Part shown: positions 25,618-34,710 of the stretch, piece after piece
Numbering within the stretch: the first letter of the stretch is position 1
How the letters are laid out: each line of letters opens with the position of its first letter
Assembly (NCBI RefSeq): GCF_030698145.1
Contig: NZ_JAUYNW010000131.1
Coordinates: 1-52,574 of the forward strand
DNA: 52,574 nucleotides
Reading direction: 5' to 3'
Origin: Phenylobacterium sp.
GTDB lineage: Bacteria > Pseudomonadota > Alphaproteobacteria > Caulobacterales > Caulobacteraceae
Position numbers and translations under genes: made by a program
The notes under the pieces: model-generated
The model's database searches: none
Told to the model about the DNA's origin: nothing
The model's input: only the letters and a program-made list of their open reading frames with translations

Positions 25618-27048
25618 CTACCGCCGGCCGCGGCTCATCTCGACGCCGAGGTCCTGGATCTTCTTGCGCAGGGTGTTGCGGTTGAGGCCCAGGATCTCGG
25701 CGGCGCGGACCTGGTTGCCGCGGGTCGCCGTCAGGGTGAGCTGGATCAGCGGACGCTCGACCTCCTCCAGCACACGGTCATAGAGGCCGATGGGCGGGAT
25801 TCCGTCGGGCTGCTCGGCGAAATAGCCGCCGAGGTGACGCTCCACGAGAGTGGCCAGGGTCACCGGGCCCTCGTGGCCCGGGATCACCGGCTGCTGGTCG
25901 GCCAGTTCGCGCTCGACGATGCGGGCGCTGATCAGATCCTCGCCGTAGAGGGCGCAGATCCGGCGGATCAGGTTCTCCAGCTCGCGCACATTGCCCGGCC
26001 AGGCATGCAGTTTCAGGCGCTCGAGGGCCGCGGCGTCAATGGTCTTGGACGGCAGGCCTTCGCGGTTGGCCCGCAGCAGGAAGGCCCGCGCCAGGTCCGG
26101 GATGTCGTCGGTACGGTCGCGCAGCGGCGGCAGCCGCAGGGGCGCGACATTCAGGCGGAAGAACAGGTCCTCGCGGAACAGGCCCTGCTGGATCAGGCCG
26201 CGCAGGTCGCGATTTGTGGCCGCGATGATCCGCACATTCGGCCGCCGGCCGGTCCTGGGGTTCAGGGTCTGCTCGGAACCGTCGATCACCCGCAACAGCC
26301 GGGTCTGGGCGTCCAGCGGCATGTCGCCGATTTCGTCGAGGAACAGGGTGCCGCCGTCGGCCTCCACCAGCTTGCCGTAGTCGCCGTCGTCGCGGCCGAA
26401 CAGCTCGGCCTCGACCCGCTCGCGCGGCACGGCGGCCAGGTTGATGACCACGAACTTGCCGTCCTTGCGTCGGCCCATGTCGTGCAGGGCCCGCGCCACC
26501 AGCTCCTTGCCCGTGCCGCTCTCGCCCAGGATCAGCACGGTCAGGTCCGCGCCCACCAGGCGGGCGATGGTGCGGTAGACGTCCTGCATGGGCCCGGAGC
26601 GGCCGATCAGCGGCAGGCGCTCGTCGCGCATGGCGCGGGCCTGGGCCTTGGATGCGTCGGCGTCGGCGGGCCGGGCCAGGGCGCGACGGGCGGCCGAGGT
26701 CATGTCGTCTAGGTCGAAGGGCTTGGAAATGTATTCGAACGCGCCCACCTCGGCGGCGTTGACCGCCGTCAGCAGGGTGTTTTGAGCGCTCATCACGATG
26801 ACCGGCAGCTTGGGACGCTCCTTGCGGATGCGCGGCAGCACGTCGAACACGTTCTCGTCGGGCATGACCACGTCGGTCACGACCAGGTCGCCCTCCCCGT
26901 CCGACACCCATTTCAGTAGGGTCGTGGCGTTGCCCGTGGCCCGGACCTGATAGCCCAGGCGGGTGAAGGCCTGGCTGAGGACCAGTCGAATGGAGGCGTC
27001 GTCGTCGGCGATCAGGATCTTCTTGTTTGCGTTGGCCGCGACGTTCAT
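25618..27048 (-). CDS. ntrC: nitrogen regulator NtrC (lacks GAFTGA)
   Basis: Response regulator of 476 residues: receiver domain with acidic D15-D17 and phospho-acceptor D59 ([12 protein letters not shown]), AAA+ domain with Walker A GESGTGKE (175-182) and Walker B TLFLDEI, and C-terminal Fis-type HTH ([20 protein letters not shown]). After AELFG (214-218) the sequence goes straight to [15 protein letters not shown], so the GAFTGA sigma-54 loop is missing. Loss of this loop is known in NtrC of some alphaproteobacteria (Rhodobacter capsulatus, Caulobacter), which act with other sigma factors. Its start overlaps the ntrB stop. Confidence 0.93.
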   Translation of the reverse strand: MNVAANANKKILIADDDASIRLVLSQAFTRLGYQVRATGNATTLLKWVSDGEGDLVVTDVVMPDENVFDVLPRIRKERPKLPVIVMSAQNTLLTAVNAAEVGAFEYISKPFDLDDMTSAARRALARPADADASKAQARAMRDERLPLIGRSGPMQDVYRTIARLVGADLTVLILGESGTGKELVARALHDMGRRKDGKFVVINLAAVPRERVEAELFGRDDGDYGKLVEADGGTLFLDEIGDMPLDAQTRLLRVIDGSEQTLNPRTGRRPNVRIIAATNRDLRGLIQQGLFREDLFFRLNVAPLRLPPLRDRTDDIPDLARAFLLRANREGLPSKTIDAAALERLKLHAWPGNVRELENLIRRICALYGEDLISARIVERELADQQPVIPGHEGPVTLATLVERHLGGYFAEQPDGIPPIGLYDRVLEEVERPLIQLTLTATRGNQVRAAEILGLNRNTLRKKIQDLGVEMSRGRR

Positions 27049-28166
27049 GCGGTGACGTCCTCTTGGGAAACGATGGGCAACAACACACGGAAGGTCGTGC
27101 GGCCGGGCTCGGACTCGAAATCGATCAAACCGCCATGGCCGGCGACCAGCTTGGCGACCAGGGCCAGGCCCAGGCCCGCCCCGTGGGTCTTGGTGGTGAC
27201 AAACGGCTGGAACAGGCTCTCGCGCATGTGGGCTGGAACGCCAGGGCCGTTGTCCTGCACGCGGATCTCCAGGGGCGCGCCGCGCAGGACCTGGCCCTTG
27301 GAGGCCCGGACCCGGACGCCGTGACGGTAGGCGGTGTGGACGGTGATGGCGCCGCGGCCGTCGCCGCGCGAATGGGCGGCCTCGGCGGCGTTCTTCACCA
27401 GATTCAGGAAGATCTGGATCAGCTGGTCCTCGTCGCCCAGGGCCGGCGGCAGGGACGGATCGTAGTCGTCGGTCAGCGACAAGCCGTCGGCGACGCCGTT
27501 GGCGGCCAGCGCCTTCACCCGGTCCAGAACCTGGTGGATGTTGACCGGCTGGCAGTCCGGCAGGGCGTCGTCGGAGAAGGCCTCCATCCGGTCCACCAGC
27601 CGGCGCACGCGGTCGGTTTCGTCGACGATGAGCTGGGCCAGCGGCGCGTCCTCGGCCTTGGCGCCGGTCTTGAGCAGCTGCGCCGCGCCACGGATGCCCA
27701 TCAGCGGGTTCTTGATCTCGTGGGCCAGCATCCGGCCCAGGCCGACGATGGTGCGCAGGCCCGCGGCCTCGGCCCCGGTGCGTTCGCCGCCCAGCGACCC
27801 GCCCTTCACATGGAGGGTCAGCAGGACCGAGCCGTCACCCAGCGGCGCGGCCGCGCCGTCAGCTTCGAAGGAAGGATGGCCGAACAGGCTGATCTCCACC
27901 CCGCGTTCGCGGACGGCCACCCCCTCCTCGATCGCCCGGTTCAACAGGGAGACCAGCGCCGATCCGGTCGGCAGGGCCGCACCGAACCGCCCGCGGGCCA
28001 ACAGGCTCAGCCCCTGGCCGAACAGCCGCTCGGCGGCCTCGTTGACCGCCACCAGGGCGCCGTCGCGGTTCACCACCAGCGCCGGCTCGGGAGAAAGATC
28101 GAAGGCCTGCGCCTTCAGCGTCTCCAAGTTCACGCCTCCGGGGAGGGTCCTGGATTGCCCGTTCAT
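27045..28166 (-). CDS. ntrB: nitrogen sensor kinase NtrB
   Basis: Soluble histidine kinase/phosphatase of 373 residues for NtrC. An N-terminal PAS domain ([27 protein letters not shown], about residues 22-48) is followed by the DHp box [20 protein letters not shown] with the phospho-His. The ATPase domain has [18 protein letters not shown] and [18 protein letters not shown]. No transmembrane segment is seen, as expected for NtrB. The start at 28166 overlaps the dus stop (ATGA); a longer frame to 28289 would run inside dus. PII would normally control it, but glnB is not in this window. Confidence 0.93.
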   Translation of the reverse strand: MNGQSRTLPGGVNLETLKAQAFDLSPEPALVVNRDGALVAVNEAAERLFGQGLSLLARGRFGAALPTGSALVSLLNRAIEEGVAVRERGVEISLFGHPSFEADGAAAPLGDGSVLLTLHVKGGSLGGERTGAEAAGLRTIVGLGRMLAHEIKNPLMGIRGAAQLLKTGAKAEDAPLAQLIVDETDRVRRLVDRMEAFSDDALPDCQPVNIHQVLDRVKALAANGVADGLSLTDDYDPSLPPALGDEDQLIQIFLNLVKNAAEAAHSRGDGRGAITVHTAYRHGVRVRASKGQVLRGAPLEIRVQDNGPGVPAHMRESLFQPFVTTKTHGAGLGLALVAKLVAGHGGLIDFESEPGRTTFRVLLPIVSQEDVTA

Positions 28167-29173
28167 GCCGCCAACCTCGTCTGGGGATCGCGCCACAGCG
28201 CGATCAGGCCACGTTCGACCTCTCCCGGATCCTCCAGACGGCAAAGCGCGGAGCGAGCGCTTCGCCGGGCCTCGGCCTCGTTGGGCCATGGCGCGTTGTC
28301 GACATAGGCCGCCAGGTGCTTGCGGAATATCCGCAAACCCAGACGGTCGCCGTAGAACTTGAGACTGTCGTTGAAATGGTCCAGCGCGATGGTCAGGCGG
28401 TCCTCCGCCTCCGGCGCTTTGAAGGCCCCGCCGTTCAGAGCGGCCTCGATCTGGGCCGCGATCCAGGGGCGGCCATAGACCCCGCGGCCGACCATCACCG
28501 CATCGGCGCCCGAGGCCGCCAGGGCGCGGCGCGCGCTGACGCCGCAGGTGATGTCGCCGTTGACGATCACCGGGATGGAGACCTCGGCCTTGACCGCGGC
28601 CACGGCGCTCCAGTCGGCGGCGTCCTTATAGAACTGGCAGCGGGTGCGGCCGTGGATCGTGACGGCCTTGACGCCTCGGGCCTGGGCTCGGGCGGCGATG
28701 TCCGGGGCGTTCTTGCTCGCGTTATCCCAGCCCAGCCGCATCTTCACCGTCACCGGCACATCGGGAACCGCGTCGACCGCCGCGGCCATCAGGCTTTCGG
28801 CGAGGTCGGGATCGCGCATCAGGGCCGAACCCGAGAGGACACCGGTTACCTCTTTGGCCGGGCAGCCAAAGTTCAGGTCGATGATCTGTGCGCCGGCGCG
28901 GGCGGCCAACCTTGCGCCCTGCGCGATATGGACCGGATCACGGCCCACGAGCTGGACCACCATCAGCGGCAGGCCCTCGCCCACGGCGGCGCGGCGCACG
29001 ACGTCGGGCCGGCCCTTGGCGAACTCGTCGCAGGCGACCATTTCGGTGGCGACATAGGCCGCGCCCAGCTTGCTGGCCGCGCGGCGGAACGGCAGGTCGG
29101 AGACGCCGGTCATCGGCGCGATCCACGCCCGGCCGCCGACAGACACATCCCCGATATCGAGCTGACTGCTCAT
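28163..29173 (-). CDS. dusB: tRNA-dihydrouridine synthase (NifR3/DusB-like)
   Basis: FMN enzyme that reduces uridines in tRNA D-loops. The 336-residue protein shows IAPMTGVSDLPFRR, the MVVQLVGRDP segment, the catalytic cysteine in IDLNFGCPAKEVTG (about residue 102), KMRLGWDN, ITIHGRTRCQFYKD-like VTIHGRTRCQFY and VMVGRGVYGRPW. It is first gene of the nifR3-ntrB-ntrC operon, an arrangement long known in Rhodobacter and rhizobia. It is divergent from ispDF with a 90-bp spacer. Confidence 0.94.
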   Translation of the reverse strand: MSSQLDIGDVSVGGRAWIAPMTGVSDLPFRRAASKLGAAYVATEMVACDEFAKGRPDVVRRAAVGEGLPLMVVQLVGRDPVHIAQGARLAARAGAQIIDLNFGCPAKEVTGVLSGSALMRDPDLAESLMAAAVDAVPDVPVTVKMRLGWDNASKNAPDIAARAQARGVKAVTIHGRTRCQFYKDAADWSAVAAVKAEVSIPVIVNGDITCGVSARRALAASGADAVMVGRGVYGRPWIAAQIEAALNGGAFKAPEAEDRLTIALDHFNDSLKFYGDRLGLRIFRKHLAAYVDNAPWPNEAEARRSARSALCRLEDPGEVERGLIALWRDPQTRLAA

Positions 29174-29263
29174 TTCTTACGCACCCCTATCGCACCCTTT
29201 TTAGGCATATTCTGGAGCGTCGTAAAGCCTGGACAGGTCGCCGCCCTCGGTTAAACAAACGCA

Positions 29264-30403
29264 ATGACGTTTTCGGCGGTGATCGTGGCGGCGGGATCTA
29301 GCACACGGGCCGGACCCGGTGCGCCGAAACCCTGGCGGTCGTTGGGCGGCCGGCCGATCCTGCGCTGGTCAGTCGAGGCCCTGGCCTCCGCCGGGGCCGC
29401 GGAGATCGTCGTGGTGACGGCGTCCGAGCGGATCGCTGGGGCCGACGAAGCCCTCGCGGGCCTGTCGGGCTGGCGCGCCGTCGCCGGCGGCGCGACGCGG
29501 GCCGAGTCGGTGCGGGCCGGCCTCGCCGCCCTCACCTGCCCCGCCGACCAACCCGTTCTGGTCCACGACGCGGCGCGCCCCTTCGTGACCGTCGACCATG
29601 TCGAGGCCCTGCTGGCGGCCTTGGCCGGCGCCGACGGGGCGGTTCCCGTCCTTCCCGTCGCCGATACGCTGAAGCGCGGTGTCGATACGATCACCGAGAC
29701 CGTTTCCCGCGAGGAGCTCTGGCGCGCGCAGACGCCCCAGGCTTTCCGGCTGGGAACCCTGCGCGAGGCTTACGCCGCCTGGCCCGCCGACGCCGAGCCC
29801 ACCGATGACGCCGCCGTGGTCGAACGGGTCGGTGGTCGCGTGGTGATGACGCCGGGCGATCCCATGCTGATGAAGCTGACCTATCCCGAGGACTTCGCCA
29901 TGGCCGAACGGCTGCAGACCCGCATCGTCCGCATCGGCCAGGGGCTGGACGCCCACCGCTGGGGTCCCGGCGAGGCCGTCTGGCTCTGCGGCGTGAAGAT
30001 CGCGCATGACGCCGCCCTGATCGGCCATTCCGACGCCGACGCCGGCCTGCACGCCCTGACCGACGCCATTCTCGGCGCCATTGGCGAAGGCGATATCGGA
30101 GAGCATTTCCCGCCGTCCGACCCGCAGTGGAAGGACGCCTCCTCCGATCGCTTCCTCAGCCACGCGGTCGGGTTGGTGGCCGCCAAGGGCGGGCGCATCC
30201 TCAACGCCGACGTCACCCTGGTCTGCGAGCGTCCCAAGATCCGGCCGCACCGTGACGCCATGCGCCAGCGCCTGGCCGAACTGATGAACCTGCCGCTGGA
30301 CCGCGTCAGCGTGAAGGCCACCACGACCGAGGGCATGGGCTTCACCGGCCGCGAAGAAGGCCTTTTGGCCCAAGCCGTGGTGTCGATCGAGACGCCTGCC
30401 TGA
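29264..30403 (+). CDS. ispDF: bifunctional IspD/IspF of the MEP isoprenoid pathway
   Basis: Fused enzyme of 379 residues. The N-terminal half (about 1-220) is 2-C-methyl-D-erythritol 4-phosphate cytidylyltransferase with VIVAAGSSTRAG, VLVHDAARPFVT and TDDAAVVERVG. The C-terminal half (about 222-379) is 2-C-methyl-D-erythritol 2,4-cyclodiphosphate synthase with metal ligands in IGQGLDAHRW and GHSDADAGLHALTDAILGA, plus TTTEGMGFTGREEG. It supplies IPP/DMAPP precursors. The fusion is normal in alphaproteobacteria. Its stop is one base from the convergent membrane protein stop. Confidence 0.96.
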   Translation: MTFSAVIVAAGSSTRAGPGAPKPWRSLGGRPILRWSVEALASAGAAEIVVVTASERIAGADEALAGLSGWRAVAGGATRAESVRAGLAALTCPADQPVLVHDAARPFVTVDHVEALLAALAGADGAVPVLPVADTLKRGVDTITETVSREELWRAQTPQAFRLGTLREAYAAWPADAEPTDDAAVVERVGGRVVMTPGDPMLMKLTYPEDFAMAERLQTRIVRIGQGLDAHRWGPGEAVWLCGVKIAHDAALIGHSDADAGLHALTDAILGAIGEGDIGEHFPPSDPQWKDASSDRFLSHAVGLVAAKGGRILNADVTLVCERPKIRPHRDAMRQRLAELMNLPLDRVSVKATTTEGMGFTGREEGLLAQAVVSIETPA

Positions 30404-30404
30404 G

Positions 30405-32651
30405 CTAGGGCAGCCAGGTCCAGGTCACCTTGAGCTGGGCGTAGAGCGCGCCGACCAGGTTCATGTAGTCGTCGGTCCAGGGTCGGGCGAGCGTCGGGTC
30501 GGTTTGGCTCCAGCGCTTGTCGGCCTCGTACGGCGCCAGGGCCTTCAGGCTCTTGGTGACCAGAAGGGCGTCCTCGTCCGACTCCCAGAGCACCGGACTG
30601 CTCTTGGCGGAGTCGTGGCGCTGAATCAGGGCGAAGCCGCCCGCCGCCTCCGCCACCGCCATGGCTGGCCCGCGAAGCTCGAGGTTGCGGTTGGACAGGT
30701 GGAGGATCAGCACCCCGTCCGGCTTCAGCTTGGCCAGATAGCCGCGCATCGCCTCGACCGTCAGCAGGTGAGCCGGCACGGCGTCGGAGGAGAAGGCGTC
30801 GATCAGCAGCACGTCGAAACTGTCGTTCGGCTGCTTGGCCAGCGTCAGGCGCGCGTCGCCGAGGACATAGTCGATCTTACCCCCGGCGCAGGTGGTGGTG
30901 TAGCTGAAGTGCTTCGGATCGGTGGAGATCTTGATGACCAGCGGGTCGATCTCGAAAAAGGTCAGTCGGTCGCCCGGCCGCGTATAGGCGGCCACGGCGC
31001 CGGTCCCCAGGCCCACGGCGCCGATCCTCAGGGCGTTGGGCCCGGCATAGCCTCGGGTAAAGATCTGACCGATGGGCGTCTCGGGCGCGTAATAGACCAG
31101 AGGACGGCAGTCGTACCTCGGGTCCTGCGCCTGGGCGCCGTGCAGGGTGGTGCCGTGCGACAGCATCCGCACCTGTCCGCCCAGGCCCGGCACCGGCATC
31201 TCCGACTGGCGCACCACGCCGAAGAAGCTGCGCCAGCTCTGCCGCACATCGACCCGGTCGCCGACCACCTCCGCCCCCACCGACAGCAGGACGATGAGGC
31301 CGAAGAACACGATGGTCCGTCGCCGGGAGATGAAGGCCATGACCACGGCGGCGGCCAGGGCCAGCTTGACCAGGATCCCGACGTTCCCCTCCAGGCCGTA
31401 GATGCCCGCCAAGATCGGGGCCGCGACGGACGCGGCGGTTCCCAGGGCGAAGGTCACCCAGCGCCAGGGCTCGATGGGTCCCCAGCCCGGACGGACCAGG
31501 CAGGCCAGGGCCAGGATCAGCGGATACTCCCAGACATTGTTGAAGATCACCGGGGCGACGAAGGCGTTGAACGATCCACCGACCACCCCGCCGAACGACA
31601 TCCAGAGATAGAACTCGGTCAGGTGGGCGGGCTTCGGCCGCCGGGCCACCAGCGCCTGGTGGCACATCAGGGCGGTGAGGAAGAAGGCCGCCAGGTGGAT
31701 GAAGAGCTGCAGCAGGAAGTTCGAGCTCTTGAACGGCAGCAGGCCCGCGCAGGCCGCGACCGCCGCGGCCTGGAACAACAGCGTATTGGTCTGCGAGATC
31801 AGCGGCTTCTCGGAGAAGGCGATGATGAAGGTCAGCAGGTAGAGCGCCAGGGGCACCACCCAGAGGAAGGGCGCCGAGGCCACGTCCGTCGTCAGATGGG
31901 TGGTGACCCCCAGCATCAGGCTGGAAGGGATGGCGGCCAGCGCGATCCAGACCAGGCGCTCACGCCAGACCGGCGCGGGCCCGGCCTCGGCCACCACGGT
32001 CTCGATGGCGGTCGACTTGGCGCGGGAAACCGCCAGGGCCAACGCGCCTATCAGCAGGATGAAGGTCCCGTAGCCGAGGCTCCAGCCCAGGGTCTGGTTC
32101 TTCAGGGTGGCCAGGGGTTCGACCAGGGCCGGATAGGCCAGCAGGGCCAGCAGGCTGCCGAGGTTCGAGGCGGCGTAGAGCACATAGGGTTCGGCGCCGG
32201 TCTCGGCGTGGACCGTGCGGGCGTGCCAGGCCTGGAGCAGGGGCGCTGTCGCCGACAGCACAGCGAAGGGCGCGCCGATGGAGACCGCCAGGACCCCCAA
32301 CAGCCACAGCGAGGGATGCTCGGAGTTGGGCTCTCCCATCAAATCCGACACGTGAAGCGGCAGGGTCAGGGCGGCCAACAGCAGGGCGCCGATATGAACC
32401 AAGGCCTGGGTGCGGATCGAGGCGATCCGCTGCAGCAGGTGGGCGTAGACGTATCCGGCCAGCAGCGCCGTCTGGAAGAAGGCGATGGAGGTGTTCCACA
32501 CCGAGGGGCTGCCGCCCAATAGCGGCAGCACCAGCTTGGCCACCATGGGTTGAACCATGAACACCAGGCCGGCGCTGGAGAAGATGGTCACCGCGAACAA
32601 GGCGGGAGAAACGCTGGCGCTGGGCCGTATGGCCGTATCAACAGAGGTCAT
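30405..32651 (-). CDS. membrane-fused spermidine synthase-like protein
   Basis: Protein of 748 residues. The N-terminal two thirds are hydrophobic with at least 12 membrane segments (from LFAVTIFSSAGLVFMVQPMVA onward). The C-terminal 230 residues form a SpeE-type Rossmann domain: IGAVGLGTGAVAAYTRPGD, FFEIDPLVIKI and DVLLIDAFSSDAVPAHLLT. The SAM/dcSAM pocket and a catalytic-like Asp are retained, but fused proteins of this type have not been shown to make spermidine and their substrate is unclear. It is divergent from pncC. Confidence 0.85.
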   Translation of the reverse strand: MTSVDTAIRPSASVSPALFAVTIFSSAGLVFMVQPMVAKLVLPLLGGSPSVWNTSIAFFQTALLAGYVYAHLLQRIASIRTQALVHIGALLLAALTLPLHVSDLMGEPNSEHPSLWLLGVLAVSIGAPFAVLSATAPLLQAWHARTVHAETGAEPYVLYAASNLGSLLALLAYPALVEPLATLKNQTLGWSLGYGTFILLIGALALAVSRAKSTAIETVVAEAGPAPVWRERLVWIALAAIPSSLMLGVTTHLTTDVASAPFLWVVPLALYLLTFIIAFSEKPLISQTNTLLFQAAAVAACAGLLPFKSSNFLLQLFIHLAAFFLTALMCHQALVARRPKPAHLTEFYLWMSFGGVVGGSFNAFVAPVIFNNVWEYPLILALACLVRPGWGPIEPWRWVTFALGTAASVAAPILAGIYGLEGNVGILVKLALAAAVVMAFISRRRTIVFFGLIVLLSVGAEVVGDRVDVRQSWRSFFGVVRQSEMPVPGLGGQVRMLSHGTTLHGAQAQDPRYDCRPLVYYAPETPIGQIFTRGYAGPNALRIGAVGLGTGAVAAYTRPGDRLTFFEIDPLVIKISTDPKHFSYTTTCAGGKIDYVLGDARLTLAKQPNDSFDVLLIDAFSSDAVPAHLLTVEAMRGYLAKLKPDGVLILHLSNRNLELRGPAMAVAEAAGGFALIQRHDSAKSSPVLWESDEDALLVTKSLKALAPYEADKRWSQTDPTLARPWTDDYMNLVGALYAQLKVTWTWLP

Positions 32652-32733
32652 GGGCTCGATTCGGCTTGTATCCGCAGCAGCGGCGATGTTGTGGTCTCGC
32701 CTTCGCCTTGCCTAGACATTTGGAGTCGCCGCC

Positions 32734-33225
32734 ATGTTTTCCCTGGAGATCGTCACCCTGGCGCGGCTGCTGATCGACGAAGCCCGGGAGCGGTCCCTGC
32801 GGATCGTCACCGCCGAGAGCTGCACCGGCGGGCTGGTGGCCGCCGCCATCTGCTCGATCCCCGGCGCCTCCGACGTCTTCGAGCGCGGCTTCGTCACCTA
32901 CACCAACCGGGCCAAGCAGGAGATGCTGGGGGTTCCCGGCGACCTGATCGCCGACCTGGGCGCGGTGTCCGAACCGGTGGCCCGGATGATGGCCGAGGGC
33001 GCCCTGGAGGCCTCCAACGCCCATGTCGCCGTGGCGGTCACCGGCGTGGCCGGGCCTGGCGGCGGCACGCCGCTGAAGCCGGTCGGCACTGTCCACATCG
33101 CCACCGCGCGGACCAATCATGGTCTGCAGCATCGCTCGGAACTATTCGACTGCGAGACCCGCGCCGAGATCCAGGAACTGGCGGTGCAGGCCGCGCTGCA
33201 GGCCCTGCGCGACCGGATAAGCTAG
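32734..33225 (+). CDS. pncC: nicotinamide-nucleotide amidase (CinA C-terminal domain)
   Basis: Deamidates nicotinamide mononucleotide to nicotinate mononucleotide in the pyridine nucleotide cycle. The 163-residue protein is the stand-alone CinA C-terminal domain, with TAESCTGGLVAAAICSIPGAS (catalytic Ser region near residue 30), FVTYTNRAKQEMLGV and VAVTGVAGPGGGTPLKPVGTV. A TTGGAG ribosome-binding site precedes the ATG. Its TAG overlaps the convergent RatA-like stop (CTAG). Confidence 0.9.
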   Translation: MFSLEIVTLARLLIDEARERSLRIVTAESCTGGLVAAAICSIPGASDVFERGFVTYTNRAKQEMLGVPGDLIADLGAVSEPVARMMAEGALEASNAHVAVAVTGVAGPGGGTPLKPVGTVHIATARTNHGLQHRSELFDCETRAEIQELAVQAALQALRDRIS

Positions 33226-33665
33226 CCGTAGAGCGCCTTCGCGCGGGCCTCGAAACAGCCCATCAGCTTGTCCACGGCGTGATGGAAGTTGGCCGAAAGC
33301 AGACCGGCGAGCAGACGGGATTTGAATTCAAAATCTATATCGAATTCGATCTTCGTGCCGCCCGGGACCTCGACGAAGCGCCAGCGATTGGCGAGCTTGC
33401 GGAACGGTCCAGACAACAGGCCCACCTCGATCTGGCGAGCGGCGGCGTCGCGCCGAACGCGGGTGGAGAATTTCTCCTTCAGGAACGAAAACCCTACCCC
33501 GGCCTGGGCGTCGACCGTGCTTACGCTCTCACCTTCGCTACGTGCGTTCCACGTGCGCATCGAGACGATCCACGGCACGAACTGCGGATAGGCCTCGACG
33601 TCGCCGACCAGGGCGAAGAGCTGGTCGGGCGTGTAGGGCAGCGTCTTCTCGACGTGATGCTGCAA
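33222..33665 (-). CDS. RatA/Coq10-type START-domain protein
   Basis: Lipid-pocket protein of 147 residues of the Coq10/RatA family, linked to ubiquinone handling or, in E. coli, to ribosome association. Landmarks are KTLPYTPDQLFALVGDVEAYPQFVPW and WRFVEVPGGTKIEFDIDFEFKSRLLAGLL. The start is TTG at 33665, five bases after the lipA stop, giving the family-typical QHHVEKTLPYT N-terminus; no ATG alternative fits. It is probably co-transcribed with lipA. Its stop overlaps that of pncC. Confidence 0.85.
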   Translation of the reverse strand: MQHHVEKTLPYTPDQLFALVGDVEAYPQFVPWIVSMRTWNARSEGESVSTVDAQAGVGFSFLKEKFSTRVRRDAAARQIEVGLLSGPFRKLANRWRFVEVPGGTKIEFDIDFEFKSRLLAGLLSANFHHAVDKLMGCFEARAKALYG

Positions 33666-33670
33666 CGGAT

Positions 33671-34633
33671 CTAGGCCGCCGCGTCCTTGGCGAGCCGCGC
33701 GGCCTTCAGCCGGGCGAAATCCTCGCCGGCGTGGTGCGACGATCGCGTCAGCGGGCTGGCCGAGACCATGAGGAAGCCCTTGGCCCGGGCGATCTCCTCC
33801 AGGGCGTTGAACTCGTCGGGATGGACGAAGCGGTCCACGGCGGCATGCTTGCGGGTCGGCTGCAGGTACTGGCCGATGGTCAGGAAGTCGACGCCGGCCG
33901 AACGCATGTCGTCCATGACCTGCATGACCTCTTCTTTGGCCTCGCCCAGGCCGACCATCAGGCCGGACTTGGTGAACTGGGTGGGATCACGCTCCTTCAC
34001 CCGCTCCAGCAGGCGCAGGGAATGATAGTAGCGCGCGCCGGGCCGGATGGTCAGGTAGAGCCGCGGCACGGTCTCCAGGTTGTGGTTGAAGACATCGGGC
34101 TTGGCGTCGATCACCAGCTCGGCGGCGGCCGTGGGTTTGCGCAGGAAGTCCGGGGTCAGGATCTCGACCGTCGTGCCCGGGGCCGCGGTCCGGATCGCGC
34201 GCACCACGGCGGCGAAGTGCGCGGCGCCGCCGTCCGGAAGGTCGTCGCGGTCAACCGAGGTGATGACAACGTGCTTCAGGCCCATCTTGGCCACCGCGTC
34301 GCCGACGCGGGCGGGCTCGGTGGGATCGAGCGCGATGGGCTTGCCGGTGGCCACATTGCAGAAGGCGCAGGCTCGGGTGCAGATCTCGCCCATGATCATC
34401 ATGGTGGCGTGGCTCTGGGTCCAGCACTCGCCGATGTTCGGGCAAGCCGCCTCCTCGCAGACGGTCGTGAGGCCGTGTTCCTTCACGATGGCGCGGGTGG
34501 CGTTGTAGCCGGACGAGCCGGGCGCGCGCACGCGCAGCCACTCGGGTTTGCGCAGCATCGGTGTGTCCGGCCGGGCCTGCTTTTCGGGGTGGCGCGGACG
34601 CGCGCCGCTGAGCGTATCGATGACGGTCGCCAT
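33671..34633 (-). CDS. lipA: lipoyl synthase
   Basis: Radical-SAM enzyme of 320 residues inserting two sulfurs into octanoyl groups on lipoyl domains. It carries the auxiliary cluster motif [13 protein letters not shown] and the radical-SAM triad [34 protein letters not shown] and [13 protein letters not shown] are also diagnostic. The ATG at 34633 follows AGGCGCC; the frame continues upstream without similarity. Its lipoyl-domain clients PdhB and PdhC are encoded 7-9 kb downstream in the same window. Confidence 0.96.
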   Translation of the reverse strand: MATVIDTLSGARPRHPEKQARPDTPMLRKPEWLRVRAPGSSGYNATRAIVKEHGLTTVCEEAACPNIGECWTQSHATMMIMGEICTRACAFCNVATGKPIALDPTEPARVGDAVAKMGLKHVVITSVDRDDLPDGGAAHFAAVVRAIRTAAPGTTVEILTPDFLRKPTAAAELVIDAKPDVFNHNLETVPRLYLTIRPGARYYHSLRLLERVKERDPTQFTKSGLMVGLGEAKEEVMQVMDDMRSAGVDFLTIGQYLQPTRKHAAVDRFVHPDEFNALEEIARAKGFLMVSASPLTRSSHHAGEDFARLKAARLAKDAAA

Positions 34634-34710
34634 GGCGCCTAGATCGGCTTTCGAGGCCCGCGGATCAAGCCGTGATTGAGCGGCTGAGCGCCGCATGGTC
34701 AAACTTGGCC

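Noticed and set aside
29174..29263. sigma-54 promoter between dusB and ispDF
   Set aside because: No GG-N10-GC element with the expected TGGCAC/TTGCA context could be found in the 90-bp spacer.
30504..32522. 672-codon plus-strand frame opposite the SpeE-like membrane protein
   Set aside because: Gln/Gly/Arg-rich shadow frame; the minus strand has a clear membrane and Rossmann domain protein.
33222..33665. RatA toxin of a toxin-antitoxin system
   Set aside because: There is no RatB/antitoxin-like partner next to it; the family is better read as Coq10/START, so a toxin call is not supported.
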